Assembly: GCF_016658865.1 (NCBI RefSeq)
Contig: NZ_CP067992.1
Coordinates: forward strand, 1,073,001 to 1,137,000
Direction of reading: 5' to 3'
DNA length: 64,000 nt
DNA from: Streptococcus mitis
GTDB lineage: Bacteria > Bacillota > Bacilli > Lactobacillales > Streptococcaceae
Shown here one piece after another: positions 53,790 through 64,000 of the stretch. Position 1 is the first letter of the stretch. Every line of letters begins with the position of its first letter. Made by a program: the position numbers and the translations under genes. The notes beneath the pieces were generated by a model. That model was not told where the DNA came from. It did not search any database and saw only the letters and a list, made by a program, of their open reading frames with translations.

Positions 53790-53845
53790 AAAAAGCTCCA
53801 TAATATCTGTAGATAAGTCTCCTACAGATATTATGGAGCCTATTT
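53790..53845. terminator. Very long perfect hairpin between ybaB and map
   Basis: An 18-bp perfect stem (53795-53812 with 53822-53839) and a 9-base loop. On the minus strand it is followed by TTTTTTCTT; on the plus strand only by CTATTTTGTT. It serves the convergent ybaB and map transcripts, but is much longer than other terminators in the window. Confidence 0.75.
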
Positions 53846-53953
53846 TGTTGTCTTCAAAAGCCTGAAAACATCAATACAATGCGTTTATTTTATATGAAAA
53901 GATCTACTGAAATTTTTATCAAAATCAACATCCAGCAGCCTTTTCACTTTTTA

Positions 53954-54814
53954 TTAATAAGTTCCTTCTTCACCTTGGCTAGTCAAGATTACCGGACCAT
54001 CCTTAGTAATGACAAATTGGTGTTCATATTGGCATGACAGTCCACCGTCAATGGTCTTATGCGCCCAGCCAGTTTTCATATCTGTATCAATTTCCCAGTC
54101 ACCTGTATTGATCATTGGTTCAATGGTCAATACCATTCCTTCACGGAGACGAAGCCCACGACCAGCAATACCATAGTTAGGAACCATTGGTTCTTCGTGC
54201 ATAGTTGGGCCAACACCATGACCAACCAAATCACGCACTACACCATAACCACGACTTTCAGCGTATTCTTGAATGGCTGCACCAATATCACCAATACGGT
54301 TCCCAACAACAGCTTGCTCAATGCCCTTATACATGGCTTCTTTAGTTACATTCATCAAGTTTTTCACTTCTTCGGATGGTGTACCTACAGCATAAGCCCA
54401 ACAAGAATCTGCTAGACCACCAGAATAGCTCTGAGTGTATTTTTTCATTTGCTCAACATTGTTGAAGTTTAATTTTGAGATATTCAAATCCGATTTAGCA
54501 ATTGGACCTCCCAAAACCATATCAACTTTGAGCAAATCACCATCTTTCAAGATATAGTGACGAGGGAAAGCATGAGCCACTTCATCGTTAAGAGAACAAC
54601 AGGTAGCATAAGGATAGTCCATCATGGCACCATCAACCCCAATCTGAAGTGGAAGGAAATTTTCTTCCTTACAACGACGGCGAACATACTCTTCTACTTC
54701 CCACATATCTACGCCAGGCTTAATCAAATCACGTAAGCCGATATGAATACTTGCTAGAAAATCACCAGCCTTGTCCATAGCTTCGATTTCACGAGCTGAT
54801 TTTAATGTTATCAT
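53954..54814 (-). CDS. map: Methionine aminopeptidase
   Basis: A 286-residue type I enzyme that removes the initiator methionine. Metal ligands appear as DLLKVDMVLG (Asp), DVGAA-type region, GHGVGPTMHEEP (His, about 204-215), TIEPM (Glu) and the final YEHQFVIT (Glu). The streptococcal protein is longer than the E. coli form by about 20 residues. It is downstream of spxR by 15 bases. Confidence 0.96.
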   Translation of the reverse strand: MITLKSAREIEAMDKAGDFLASIHIGLRDLIKPGVDMWEVEEYVRRRCKEENFLPLQIGVDGAMMDYPYATCCSLNDEVAHAFPRHYILKDGDLLKVDMVLGGPIAKSDLNISKLNFNNVEQMKKYTQSYSGGLADSCWAYAVGTPSEEVKNLMNVTKEAMYKGIEQAVVGNRIGDIGAAIQEYAESRGYGVVRDLVGHGVGPTMHEEPMVPNYGIAGRGLRLREGMVLTIEPMINTGDWEIDTDMKTGWAHKTIDGGLSCQYEHQFVITKDGPVILTSQGEEGTY

Positions 54815-54829
54815 TTTTTCTCCTAGTTT

Positions 54830-56107
54830 CTAATTAATTTTAACGGTTACATTAGCTTTTGAAACAATTTGATGACCATGATAAATATCGTAGTCAATAA
54901 TAGCTGACCGTCTCGTATGATGGATAATCCGTGCTTGAATGCGCAGTATATCATCAATCTGAACAGCCTGCAAAAAGTAGATCAGCATCTGCTCGATAAT
55001 GAGATTGCGCCCGCTATTCACAACTAAATCTTGTGTCATGTGAGTCAGAATTTCAGATAATACACCATTAGCCAAAACACCATTTTTTTCAAGCATAAAG
55101 GGCTCAACTGTAATGACGACTTCATCATGGTGATAAGAAAGTTTTTGACCAATCTGCTCAGAAAATGTTGGTAGAGCCGAAACTTGGGAACGACTCATCT
55201 TCTCCATGACATCTCGTCGTGTCACAACTCCAAGCAAGGTTTGATTATTCCGAACAACTGGTACCATTTCAAAGTCTTCTGCAATCATCCGTTGACTCAC
55301 ATTGGCAATATTTGTCGATAATCCAACCAAAAATAGACTACGAGACATGACCTTGTCAATTGTAGTACTTGGTGACTTATCACCAGCGTCTCTCATGGTT
55401 ACAACACCAATAACAACCTGATGTTGATTGATAACAGGGAAACGGCTGCTACGATTCTTACGCACCAAGTCCAAATAATCTTTGACTGTGTCTGTTTCCC
55501 TCAGAAAACCATACTCATGACTCGGACGGTAAAGTTTCTCAACTGTCAAAATATCAGTCTTGATTTGTACATTTGACAGGGCTTTATTGATCATGGTCGC
55601 GACAGTGAACGTGTCATGCTTACTTCTCAGAACTGGAATTCCTTTTTGATTGGCCAGTTTAATCACATCATCATGAACCTGAAATCCACCTGTAACCAGA
55701 ACTGCATTTTCATTTTCCAGAGCTAGTAATTGGATACGAGTACGGTCTCCGACAATCAAGAGCCCCCCATCGTGAAGGTATGACAAGATATTTTGTTCAG
55801 TCATGGCACCAATTGAAAACTTACTAAATTCTCTCTCTAAACCTTCTTGCCCAGCCAAAACCTCAGAAGACGTCACTTCTGCAATTTCAGCAAATGTTAA
55901 TCTTTCGATAGCAACTTTCTGAGATTTAACACGAATAGTACCACTTCTAGGACGAGTCTCCACAATTCCACGGTTTTCAGCTTCCTTGATAGCCCGATAG
56001 GCCGTTCCATCACTGACTCCTAGATGGTTGGAAATGCTACGAACACTGACTCTTTTACCGACAGCTAATTCCTCCAAATAGCTTAGAATTTCCTGATGCT
56101 TACTCAT
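54830..56107 (-). CDS. spxR: CBS-HotDog transcription factor SpxR
   Basis: A 425-residue regulator. An N-terminal helix-turn-helix (about 1-60, VSVRSISNHLGVSDGTAYRAIKEAE) is followed by a DRTGG domain (about 75-185), two CBS repeats (about 195-305) and a C-terminal HotDog domain (about 320-425). In pneumococcus SpxR raises expression of pyruvate oxidase SpxB; the CBS and HotDog parts suggest it senses nucleotides or acyl-CoA. The start overlaps the GNAT gene by eight bases. map follows. Confidence 0.9.
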   Translation of the reverse strand: MSKHQEILSYLEELAVGKRVSVRSISNHLGVSDGTAYRAIKEAENRGIVETRPRSGTIRVKSQKVAIERLTFAEIAEVTSSEVLAGQEGLEREFSKFSIGAMTEQNILSYLHDGGLLIVGDRTRIQLLALENENAVLVTGGFQVHDDVIKLANQKGIPVLRSKHDTFTVATMINKALSNVQIKTDILTVEKLYRPSHEYGFLRETDTVKDYLDLVRKNRSSRFPVINQHQVVIGVVTMRDAGDKSPSTTIDKVMSRSLFLVGLSTNIANVSQRMIAEDFEMVPVVRNNQTLLGVVTRRDVMEKMSRSQVSALPTFSEQIGQKLSYHHDEVVITVEPFMLEKNGVLANGVLSEILTHMTQDLVVNSGRNLIIEQMLIYFLQAVQIDDILRIQARIIHHTRRSAIIDYDIYHGHQIVSKANVTVKIN

Positions 56108-56651
56108 TGAATTCTCCTTTTAAATACCGAAATTCAAGATAATCCCGCATTTTTCTTGTATAGCGATCACTTCCTTTAAACTGACGAATCAATCGAAATC
56201 CAGACTTAAGAGCAACCCGTTGGCTAGCTTCATTTTCAAGATGAGTAATGATGGATAATTGTTTTAAACCAAATTCCTCAAAAGAAAGTTGGCAAAATTT
56301 TCTTACAACTTCTGTCATAAAGCCTTGGGACCAAGCATCTTTTCTCAAAAAATAACCAAGTTCTGCTTCTTTTTTAATTTCATCTAGCTTCTCAAACTTA
56401 ATTGAACCAATCATTTTTTCACTTTTCTTGTCACAAATAGCCCATACTCCTAAAGGAGCCTTCATAAAATAATTGGCCAGTGCATATTGACTCTCTTCCA
56501 AACTAGCTTGACTTGGAAAAATGAATTGTAAGTTTTCTGGATTTGAAGCTATCTCATGGAAGTCCTGACTATCACTAAAAAAGAAAGGACGCAAATACAA
56601 GCGATCCGTTTCAAAGATAGAAAACATTGCTAATTTGGTCCAAATATTCAT
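56100..56651 (-). CDS. GNAT family N-acetyltransferase (RimJ/RimL type)
   Basis: A 183-residue acetyltransferase. The RimL-like start FETDRLYLRPF (residues 13-23), GSIKFEKLDEIKKEAELGYFL and the acetyl-CoA loop region with LENEASQRVALKSGFRL are present. The substrate may be an amino group of a protein or antibiotic, which cannot be told. AGAGG precedes the ATG ending at 56651; an in-frame GTG two codons upstream is possible. It lies in the murZ-GNAT-spxR-map unit. Confidence 0.87.
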   Translation of the reverse strand: MNIWTKLAMFSIFETDRLYLRPFFFSDSQDFHEIASNPENLQFIFPSQASLEESQYALANYFMKAPLGVWAICDKKSEKMIGSIKFEKLDEIKKEAELGYFLRKDAWSQGFMTEVVRKFCQLSFEEFGLKQLSIITHLENEASQRVALKSGFRLIRQFKGSDRYTRKMRDYLEFRYLKGEFNE

Positions 56652-56666
56652 AAACACCTCTACGGT

Positions 56667-57926
56667 TTATTCTTCAACTAATGAAATATCTGCTCCTAGA
56701 TTACGTAGTTTTTCAATAATATCTGAATAACCACGTAAGATGAACTCAATATTTGTAATTTCAGTTTTACCTTCAGCCATTAAACCAGCAATGACAAGTG
56801 CGGCCCCAGCTCTAAGGTCAGTAGCTTTTACATTTGCACCACGTAAACTACGGCCACCAGTATATAAAATATGGTCGTTTGTAGTCGTAATATCCGCGTC
56901 CATCTTTGCTAGTTCAAAAACATGGTTTACACGTTTTTCATAAATGGTATCAATAATGGTACCACGCCCTTCTGCTGTTAACAAGAGAGGAGTAATTGGT
57001 TGCTGTAAGTCAGTAGCAAAACCTGGATAAGGAGCTGTCTTAATATTGATTGCTTTCAAATTAGACTGTTCCTCGACAAAAATACTGTCCTCCGATACAG
57101 TCATTCGAACTCCCATTTCTTCCAACTTAGCGATGAATCCTTCTAAGTGTTCGTATAATACATTATTGATACGAATTCCCTTACCGACTGCAGCAGCTAA
57201 GGAAATATATGTTCCCGCTTCAATACGGTCTGGAATCACCTGATGACGCGTTCCATGTAATCTGTCAACACCATCAATAATGATGATATTGGTTCCTGCA
57301 CCACGGATATGGGCACCCATATTATTCAAGAGAGTGGCAACATCAATAATCTCAGGTTCTCGGGCTGCATTTTCAATAATAGTACGACCATTTGCTTTAA
57401 CCGCAGCAATCATTGTATTAATCGTCGCACCTACACTAACCGTATCCATGTAAATACTTGCACCATGAAGTCCCACATCTTTAGCAGATAACTTCATATT
57501 ATCTCCCTCGTAGCTAACAGTAGCTCCCATTGCTTCAAAAGCCTTAAGATGTAAGTCAATAGGACGTGGTCCCAAATCACATCCTCCAGGTAAACCAACT
57601 GTAGCTTCCCCAAAGCGACCTAAAAGACTTCCATAAAAATAATAAGATGCACGAAGACTATTGATTTTCCCATAAGGCATTGGAATATTTTGAACACCTC
57701 TTGGATCAATCTCTAACACATCGTCATAACGCTTAACGGTAGCGCCCATCAATTCCATAATTTCGACAAGACTTGCCACATCCGAAATATCTGGAACACA
57801 ATCCAAAGTCACAACATCATCTGCCAAGATAATAGCTGGAATCAAAGCTACAACACTATTTTTTGCACCACTAATGGTAATCTCACCTTGCAGGGGCAAG
57901 CCACCATTGATAACAATTTTTCTCAT
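56667..57926 (-). CDS. murZ: UDP-N-acetylglucosamine 1-carboxyvinyltransferase (MurZ/MurA2)
   Basis: A 419-residue enzyme that adds enolpyruvate to UDP-GlcNAc, the first committed peptidoglycan step and the fosfomycin target. The catalytic cysteine is Cys116 in [12 protein letters not shown]. The EPSP-synthase-like double domain with [13 protein letters not shown] at the N-terminus and RGGAALV-like [10 protein letters not shown] near the end is complete. Mitis streptococci have two paralogues, and the neighbours spxR and map fit the murZ locus. A -10 (TATACT) lies about 50 bases upstream. Confidence 0.92.
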   Translation of the reverse strand: MRKIVINGGLPLQGEITISGAKNSVVALIPAIILADDVVTLDCVPDISDVASLVEIMELMGATVKRYDDVLEIDPRGVQNIPMPYGKINSLRASYYFYGSLLGRFGEATVGLPGGCDLGPRPIDLHLKAFEAMGATVSYEGDNMKLSAKDVGLHGASIYMDTVSVGATINTMIAAVKANGRTIIENAAREPEIIDVATLLNNMGAHIRGAGTNIIIIDGVDRLHGTRHQVIPDRIEAGTYISLAAAVGKGIRINNVLYEHLEGFIAKLEEMGVRMTVSEDSIFVEEQSNLKAINIKTAPYPGFATDLQQPITPLLLTAEGRGTIIDTIYEKRVNHVFELAKMDADITTTNDHILYTGGRSLRGANVKATDLRAGAALVIAGLMAEGKTEITNIEFILRGYSDIIEKLRNLGADISLVEE

Positions 57927-58087
57927 TTTAAATTTTTAATACTCTTTCAAAATTTCTAAAAAGGTCCTACGTTAAAGTATACCATAATTTCACCTTTTTT
58001 TCCATCATTTTCAATTATATTAGCTGAATCGTATTTGTATTAACTGGCCTTTTTTAAAAAGTTTTGCCCCTTTTTGCCCCCTGACAC

Positions 58088-58134
58088 AAAAAAGCCCATC
58101 ATATAGGCTAGAAAGCTTGATATGATAGGCTCTT
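58088..58134. terminator. Terminator after pyk
   Basis: Minus-strand stem AGCCTATCATAT / ATATGATGGGCT with a long loop, followed by TTTTTT. It is T-rich on the other side too. The preceding 58066-58080 has a GCCCC-TTTTT-GCCCC repeat of unknown meaning. Confidence 0.82.
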
Positions 58135-58144
58135 TTTATTTTAA

Positions 58145-59650
58145 TTAACGTACTGTACGGATACGCATTGTGTTTGTACGAACAGCTTCTCCAACTGGTA
58201 CACCAGCTACGATAACGATATCGTCACCAGATTGTACAAGACCTGCTTCAACTGCTTTACGTTCAGCGATTTCGAACATATCGTCAGTTGATGATGGAGC
58301 ATCTGTCAACATTGGGATAACACCCCAGTTCAACATCAATCCACGTTCTGTCAATTCGTCGAATGTCAATGCCAAGATGTCAGCATTTGGACGGTATTTA
58401 GAAATCAAACGTGCAGTATGACCTGTCTTAGTAAGAGTTACAACCAATTTAATGTCCATTGAGTTAGTAGCATCTTTAACAGCTGAAGCCATTACTTCTG
58501 TCTTAGAGTTACGTTCGAATGAATCTGAGTTCAGACGTCCGTATTCGTTAAGAAGAGTTTGAGCGTTCTTGTCAATTGTAGCCATTGTAGTTACTGACTC
58601 AAGTGGGTATTTACCGTTTGCAGACTCACCTGAAAGCATTGTAGCGTCAGTTCCGTCGATAACAGCGTTAAATACGTCTGATACTTCTGAACGAGTTGCA
58701 CGTGGTTTTTCAGTCATTGTTTCAAGCATGTTTGTTGCAGTGATAACAACTTTACCTGCAGCATTAACTTTCTTGATGATCATTTTTTGGTAAACTGGAA
58801 CCATTTCGAATGGTACTTCAATACCCATGTCACCACGAGCAATCATGATACCATCAGCAGCTTCGATGATTTCATCCAAGTTATCGATACCTTGTTGGTT
58901 TTCGATTTTAGCGAACAATTGAACGTGTCCGTTTCCAGTTTCTTTACAGATTGCACGAACTTCGTTCACGTCTTTTGCAGTACGTACGAATGAAATCGCG
59001 ATGAAGTTAATTCCTTGTTCAAGACCAAAGCGGATATCGTCGTTATCACGTTCAGCAAGAGCTGGGAAAGGAATTTTAGTGTTAGGGATGTTAACACCTT
59101 TTTGTTTAGCAATTACGCCATCGTTTTCAACTTCAACTTCAAATTCACGAGTTGCATCATCTTTAGCAACCACACGAAGACCAAGTTTACCATCGTCAAC
59201 CAAAACTTGACGACCAACTTCAACATCATCATAGATATCAAGAGCGCCAGCAACGTTCAATGCAATCACTTCACGAGTTGATTTGATTCCTTGTTTAGTC
59301 GCAACACGGATTTTTTCACCAGTTGTGTAAGAGTACTCTTTTGCATCTCCTTCAAACAATTCAGTACGGATTTCTGGTCCTTTTGTATCAAGAAGGAAAC
59401 CAACTTTTTTACCTGCAAGTTTTTCTGCAAGTTTAACAGTTGCCATACGGTCACCTTGTTCTTGGTGGTCACCGTGTGAGAAGTTGAAACGGAATGTGTT
59501 AGCACCAGCTTCAATCAATTTAGCAATGTTTTTAGCTGAAGCTTCAACATCAAGTTTTTCACCCCAGTATCCGTCATCACCAAATTTTTTACCACCACGG
59601 ATTTCTACCGCAGGTCCCAAAGTTGCAACGATTTTTACACGTTTATTCAT
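58145..59650 (-). CDS. pyk: Pyruvate kinase
   Basis: A 501-residue glycolytic enzyme making pyruvate and ATP from phosphoenolpyruvate and ADP. Active-site blocks are FRFNFSHGDH (about 53-62), AKIENQQGIDNLDEII (about 247-262), IMIARGDMGIEVP and GTDATMLSGESANGKYP. The allosteric C-terminal domain is complete. Codon use is strongly biased, as expected of a highly expressed gene. It follows pfkA. Confidence 0.97.
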   Translation of the reverse strand: MNKRVKIVATLGPAVEIRGGKKFGDDGYWGEKLDVEASAKNIAKLIEAGANTFRFNFSHGDHQEQGDRMATVKLAEKLAGKKVGFLLDTKGPEIRTELFEGDAKEYSYTTGEKIRVATKQGIKSTREVIALNVAGALDIYDDVEVGRQVLVDDGKLGLRVVAKDDATREFEVEVENDGVIAKQKGVNIPNTKIPFPALAERDNDDIRFGLEQGINFIAISFVRTAKDVNEVRAICKETGNGHVQLFAKIENQQGIDNLDEIIEAADGIMIARGDMGIEVPFEMVPVYQKMIIKKVNAAGKVVITATNMLETMTEKPRATRSEVSDVFNAVIDGTDATMLSGESANGKYPLESVTTMATIDKNAQTLLNEYGRLNSDSFERNSKTEVMASAVKDATNSMDIKLVVTLTKTGHTARLISKYRPNADILALTFDELTERGLMLNWGVIPMLTDAPSSTDDMFEIAERKAVEAGLVQSGDDIVIVAGVPVGEAVRTNTMRIRTVR

Positions 59651-59708
59651 GATTTTTGTGACTCCTTTATATATATGACCTTTTTGGTCTTATTAACTAA
59701 ATTATAAA

Positions 59709-60782
<1,074 letters not shown>

Positions 60783-60797
60783 CTATTTTCCGTAATT

Positions 60798-63700
60798 TTA
60801 GCGATAAATCGTTTTCATAACGATTCCAGCTAATTTCGCTTCTAATTCAGTTGATTTAGCTACAAAATGATGGGGAGAAACAATCGTTCTCTGTTCCTCT
60901 TCATACCTGATGATGACTGGGATTGGGCCTTTATATTGATCTAAAATTCTCGAAATTTCTTGATCTGAATCATGATTTTTCATCTGAATCCAAAAGCGCT
61001 CAGCAACTGCTTCTCTTATTTCTTGTGCAATCATTTGCAGACGACCGTCACGTGACTGGACTTTCCCTTTAATATAGTAGAAGGTTCCTTCTCTTACTTC
61101 CTGACCAACCTGTCGATATAAATCTGAAAAAAGTGTAACATCCAATTTTTTCTTACTGTCATCTACCTGTAAGAAGGCCATATTTTCACCCTTTTTGGTA
61201 CGAATTACTTTTATCTTCTGAACCTCAACCAAGATAATAGCATAGCTATTTTCTGACAAATTACTAATAGGAGTAATCGGATAAATAGCCTTACTTGCAA
61301 TAGCTTGTAGAGGATGTTTGCTGACGCCTACTCCTAGAAGCTCTTGTTCCATGTAGAATTTTTCTTGCTCCGTCCAGTCCTCCGAATCTTGCCAACTATA
61401 AATGCTCTCTCCAAATAAGCTTCCTAACACTTTCACAAATTCAAATAGATTAGCTAAATTATTGAATACTTTTTTACGATTTTTTTCAAATGAATCGAAA
61501 AGACCAACTTTTACCAAAGGTTCTAGCAGAGGAAGTTTCAGATAATTCTCAGGTAGTTTAGCTAAAAAATCTTCAATATTAGAATAAGGTCTATGTTCAA
61601 TAATCCAAAGCGCCAAATCCTTGCTGAGCCCCTTAATCGATTTCAAACCTAGATAGATAGACTTGTTGGCAATTTTATCGTGATAAGGAATAGTATTAAT
61701 GGACAATGGGGCTACTTCAAAACCTGCTTCTAAGGCATCTGTTACATAATCACTGTTGGCAGAATTCAACATAATCTGATAAAAGATGGCTGGATAATGC
61801 GTTTTGAAATAGGCCAACTGGAAGGCCAAGGCTGAGTAGGCATAGGCGTGAGATCGGTTAAAACCATAACCTGCAAACTTCTCCATAACATCAAAAACCT
61901 GCTCTGCTTTTTCCACAGTATGACCAGCTTCTATGGAGCCTTGAATAAAGGAATCCCTCATCTCATGCATGGCAGAGGCATCCTTTTTACCCATAGCTCG
62001 ACGCAAAATATCGGCCTTCCCAAGATTAAATCCAGCAAATCGCTGAGCAACCTGCATAACCTGCTCCTGATAGAGCATAATGCCATAAGTTGGAGCCAAA
62101 ATATCCTCCAGAGCTGGATCGAGAACAGTCACTTCTTCCTGCCCATGTTTTCTTGCCACAAAATTATTGATATAATCACTAGCACCTGGTCTATTTAGGG
62201 AAGTAGTTGCTACGACATCTTCAAAACAGACTGGTTGCACACGTTTGAGCAAGCGAATAGCACCAGGTTGTTCAAATTGAAAGATACCTTTTGTATTGCC
62301 AGATGCAAAAAGAGATAGAGTTTCTTTGTCTTCCAAATCTATTTCTTCAATTTTAAGGTGAATACCTTCTGTTTCAGCAAGCAACTCTTGCATTTTCTGA
62401 ACAAAGGTCAAATTTCGTAGCCCCAGAAAATCCATCTTTAAAAGTCCACTAGATTCAACACCATGAGCATCATACTGAGTCAGTGGAATTTCATCACCAT
62501 GCTTTAGAGGAATGTAGTTGGTCAAATCTTGGTCACTGATCACAACACCAGCCGCATGGACAGAGGTTTGTCTTGGGTAGCCCTCAATCTTGCAGGCAAT
62601 TTCAAAGGCTTTTTGGTATTCTAACTTACTATTGATTTGTTGACGAAACTGGAGATTCCCCTCATAGGCCGACTTGAGATTGTCCCGAAAACTGATTTTC
62701 TTAGTAATTGCAGATAATTCATACTCGGGCACACCAAAGCGTTTCAATACATCTCGAAGAGCTTGCTTAGCCCCAAAGGTAGAAAAAGTAACGATTTGAG
62801 CCGCATGTTTACTACCATATTTATTACCAACATATCTGATAAAATCTGGACGATAAATATCTGGAATATCAATATCAATATCAGGCATGGTATAGCGTTC
62901 ACGATTGAGGAAACGTTCAAAAATCAGATTTTTCTCTACTGGGTCAATCCCTGTAATGTCTAAAGCATAGGAAACCAAGCTACCAACTGCAGAACCCCGT
63001 CCCATTCCCATATAATAGCCATTCGAACGTCCGAAACGCAACAAATCCCAAACAACCAAGAAATAATCATCAAAGCCCATATCATGAATAACAGCCAATT
63101 CTTGGTCTAGACGGTCTTGATATTCTTTACCAGTTAACCCCTTCTGAGCAAGCCCCAGTTCAGCTCGTTCTCTCAACTCTTCTACGGCTGGTCTAGCTGG
63201 ATTAAAACGAGGCAGTTTCAAACTAGTATCCAAATCATAAGAAATGCCTGAAATAAGCTTTTCTAAATTGTCCAAAGCTTGAGGAAAACGTTCTTGGAAT
63301 AGTTTCTCTAAAGAACTTGCTGATATAAGAACATCTTGTCGTGAGCGCAAAGGAACTTCTCTGAGCGGTAGATTTTCTTTAATCGCTGTTAATACTTGAA
63401 GAACTTCTCTATCCTTACTTTCAAATGCATTGACCCGATACAATGGTAAAATAGGATGGTGAAATTCGCTGGCCAGTGTTTCTGGGTAAACCCCTATATA
63501 GTAATCACAGCCTAGATTTAACAACTCAAGTTCTTCAAAATAAGGAGCAATTACCGCAATATCCTCTAGATACTGAGATAGAACTGACCAACTTTTCTCC
63601 CCCTGCATCTTGGCTGTTGAAAGCTTCATCAACTGCTGATAGCCCACATTAGATAGAGCTAAAAAGCGCAGATTCACATCCTTGTCATCTACAAGCACAT

Positions 63701-63899
63701 TCATTTCAAGTCCTAATAAAGGATGAATGCCGTATTTTTTTGTAACCTCTAGAAAGTTGAAAGCTCCATAAAGATTGTCAATATCCATCATAGCCAGATG
63801 AGTGTAGCCGAATTCTTTAGCTGCTCTCACATACTTGTCGATTGAAATGACACTCTCCATAAAACTATAGACTGTTTTTGTATCTAGTTGTGCGATCAA
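60798..63899 (-). CDS. dnaE: DNA polymerase III subunit alpha, DnaE type
   Basis: A 1033-residue DNA polymerase of the DnaE class, the error-prone or primer-extending partner of PolC in Firmicutes. An N-terminal PHP domain is followed by the palm with catalytic aspartates in MPDIDIDIPD (about 338-347) and GRGSAVGSLVSYALDITGIDP. The finger/beta-binding region and a C-terminal OB fold (about 930-1030) follow. No exonuclease domain is present. The start is a TTG ending at 63899, preceded by GAGGAG at nine bases. An in-frame GTG at 63926 is excluded because it lies at the predicted transcription start. This gives the family length of 1033. Confidence 0.93.
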   Translation of the reverse strand: MIAQLDTKTVYSFMESVISIDKYVRAAKEFGYTHLAMMDIDNLYGAFNFLEVTKKYGIHPLLGLEMNVLVDDKDVNLRFLALSNVGYQQLMKLSTAKMQGEKSWSVLSQYLEDIAVIAPYFEELELLNLGCDYYIGVYPETLASEFHHPILPLYRVNAFESKDREVLQVLTAIKENLPLREVPLRSRQDVLISASSLEKLFQERFPQALDNLEKLISGISYDLDTSLKLPRFNPARPAVEELRERAELGLAQKGLTGKEYQDRLDQELAVIHDMGFDDYFLVVWDLLRFGRSNGYYMGMGRGSAVGSLVSYALDITGIDPVEKNLIFERFLNRERYTMPDIDIDIPDIYRPDFIRYVGNKYGSKHAAQIVTFSTFGAKQALRDVLKRFGVPEYELSAITKKISFRDNLKSAYEGNLQFRQQINSKLEYQKAFEIACKIEGYPRQTSVHAAGVVISDQDLTNYIPLKHGDEIPLTQYDAHGVESSGLLKMDFLGLRNLTFVQKMQELLAETEGIHLKIEEIDLEDKETLSLFASGNTKGIFQFEQPGAIRLLKRVQPVCFEDVVATTSLNRPGASDYINNFVARKHGQEEVTVLDPALEDILAPTYGIMLYQEQVMQVAQRFAGFNLGKADILRRAMGKKDASAMHEMRDSFIQGSIEAGHTVEKAEQVFDVMEKFAGYGFNRSHAYAYSALAFQLAYFKTHYPAIFYQIMLNSANSDYVTDALEAGFEVAPLSINTIPYHDKIANKSIYLGLKSIKGLSKDLALWIIEHRPYSNIEDFLAKLPENYLKLPLLEPLVKVGLFDSFEKNRKKVFNNLANLFEFVKVLGSLFGESIYSWQDSEDWTEQEKFYMEQELLGVGVSKHPLQAIASKAIYPITPISNLSENSYAIILVEVQKIKVIRTKKGENMAFLQVDDSKKKLDVTLFSDLYRQVGQEVREGTFYYIKGKVQSRDGRLQMIAQEIREAVAERFWIQMKNHDSDQEISRILDQYKGPIPVIIRYEEEQRTIVSPHHFVAKSTELEAKLAGIVMKTIYR

Positions 63900-63929
63900 T
63901 TTACACTTCTCCTCTATCGTTCTCACTAT

Positions 63930-63938
63930 ATTATACCA
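63930..63938 (-). promoter_or_regulatory. dnaE extended -10 promoter
   Basis: Minus strand TGGTATAAT (-10 core 63930-63935). Transcription would start near 63923, leaving a short leader that carries GAGGAG before the TTG start. Confidence 0.65.
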
Positions 63939-64000
63939 TTTTCTTAAAATTTCTATTACTATTACTGATGCTTTAATATCTAATAGCTCAAATCATAGTT

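Noticed and set aside
58066-58082. Shared TTTTGCCCC words near 58070 and 23690 as recombination or attachment sites
   Set aside because: The shared part is only about ten bases, with no flanking integrase gene or target duplication.

Overview
The window reads as low-GC Firmicute chromosome from a Mitis-group Streptococcus, a close relative of S. pneumoniae such as S. mitis or S. oralis. The evidence is two BOX repeats, a lic1 phosphocholine/teichoic-acid operon behind a CiaR-type promoter, a SigX (cin-box) promoter before dprA, a GlnR box before glnPQ-zwf, SpxR, and a stand-alone DnaE. A complete Tat/EfeUMB iron operon argues for a commensal relative rather than a typical pneumococcus. Most of the window is core chromosome. 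The accessory parts are McrBC, the lactococcin-972-type ABC pair, the PBECR-like orphan with its adjacent ncRNA, and the tat-efe operon.

Layout. 1-10 kb: uvrB (5' part), a CPBP membrane protease, glnPH-glnQ-zwf (GlnR box), and on the minus strand cof-cof-ftsY. 10-20 kb: a VIT-family metal transporter, BOX element A-B-C, a BceAB-type peptide-resistance ABC system preceded by a 36-aa ORF and a dyad, a DUF1430/ABC pair of the lactococcin-972 group behind a transcriptional attenuator, a PspC-domain protein, sprT and tex. 20-23 kb: a strongly promoted, unidentified structured RNA next to a PBECR-like protein, a three-gene SPJ_0845/permease/TIGR03943 operon, and ribF. 23-29.5 kb: smc-rnc, BOX element A-C, tRNA-Arg(CCG), and guaC with a PurR box. 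29.5-33 kb: a McrBC type IV restriction locus. 33-39 kb: the leucine operon leuL-leuA-leuB-DUF1294-leuC-leuD-(YrdC-like), with a CodY box, a strong promoter and a peptide-dependent attenuator. 39-44 kb: a YjbR-like protein, cutC, a DUF454 protein, topA and dprA. 44-48.4 kb: tarI-tarJ-licA-licB-licC. 48.6-53.4 kb: efeM-efeB-efeU-tatC-tatA. 53.4-64 kb: ybaB, map, spxR, a GNAT protein, murZ, pyk, pfkA and dnaE.

Several units combine a regulator site with a dedicated function. GlnR couples glutamine import to the pentose-phosphate entry enzyme Zwf. CodY plus a Leu-Leu-Leu leader peptide control leucine synthesis. CiaR feeds into choline decoration of teichoic acids. Tat secretion genes sit in the same operon as EfeB, the only recognisable Tat substrate here.

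The observations most worth following are the ~125-nt four-way-junction RNA at 20.1 kb beside a predicted RNase-fold protein, the attenuator before the DUF1430 operon, the likely leaderless tex and ribF mRNAs with the same -10-to-ATG spacing, an internal start in mcrB that would make a short form, and the palindromic operator in the efe promoter. All family assignments come from reading the sequence. No database search was run, and comparisons with pneumococcal gene order are from memory.
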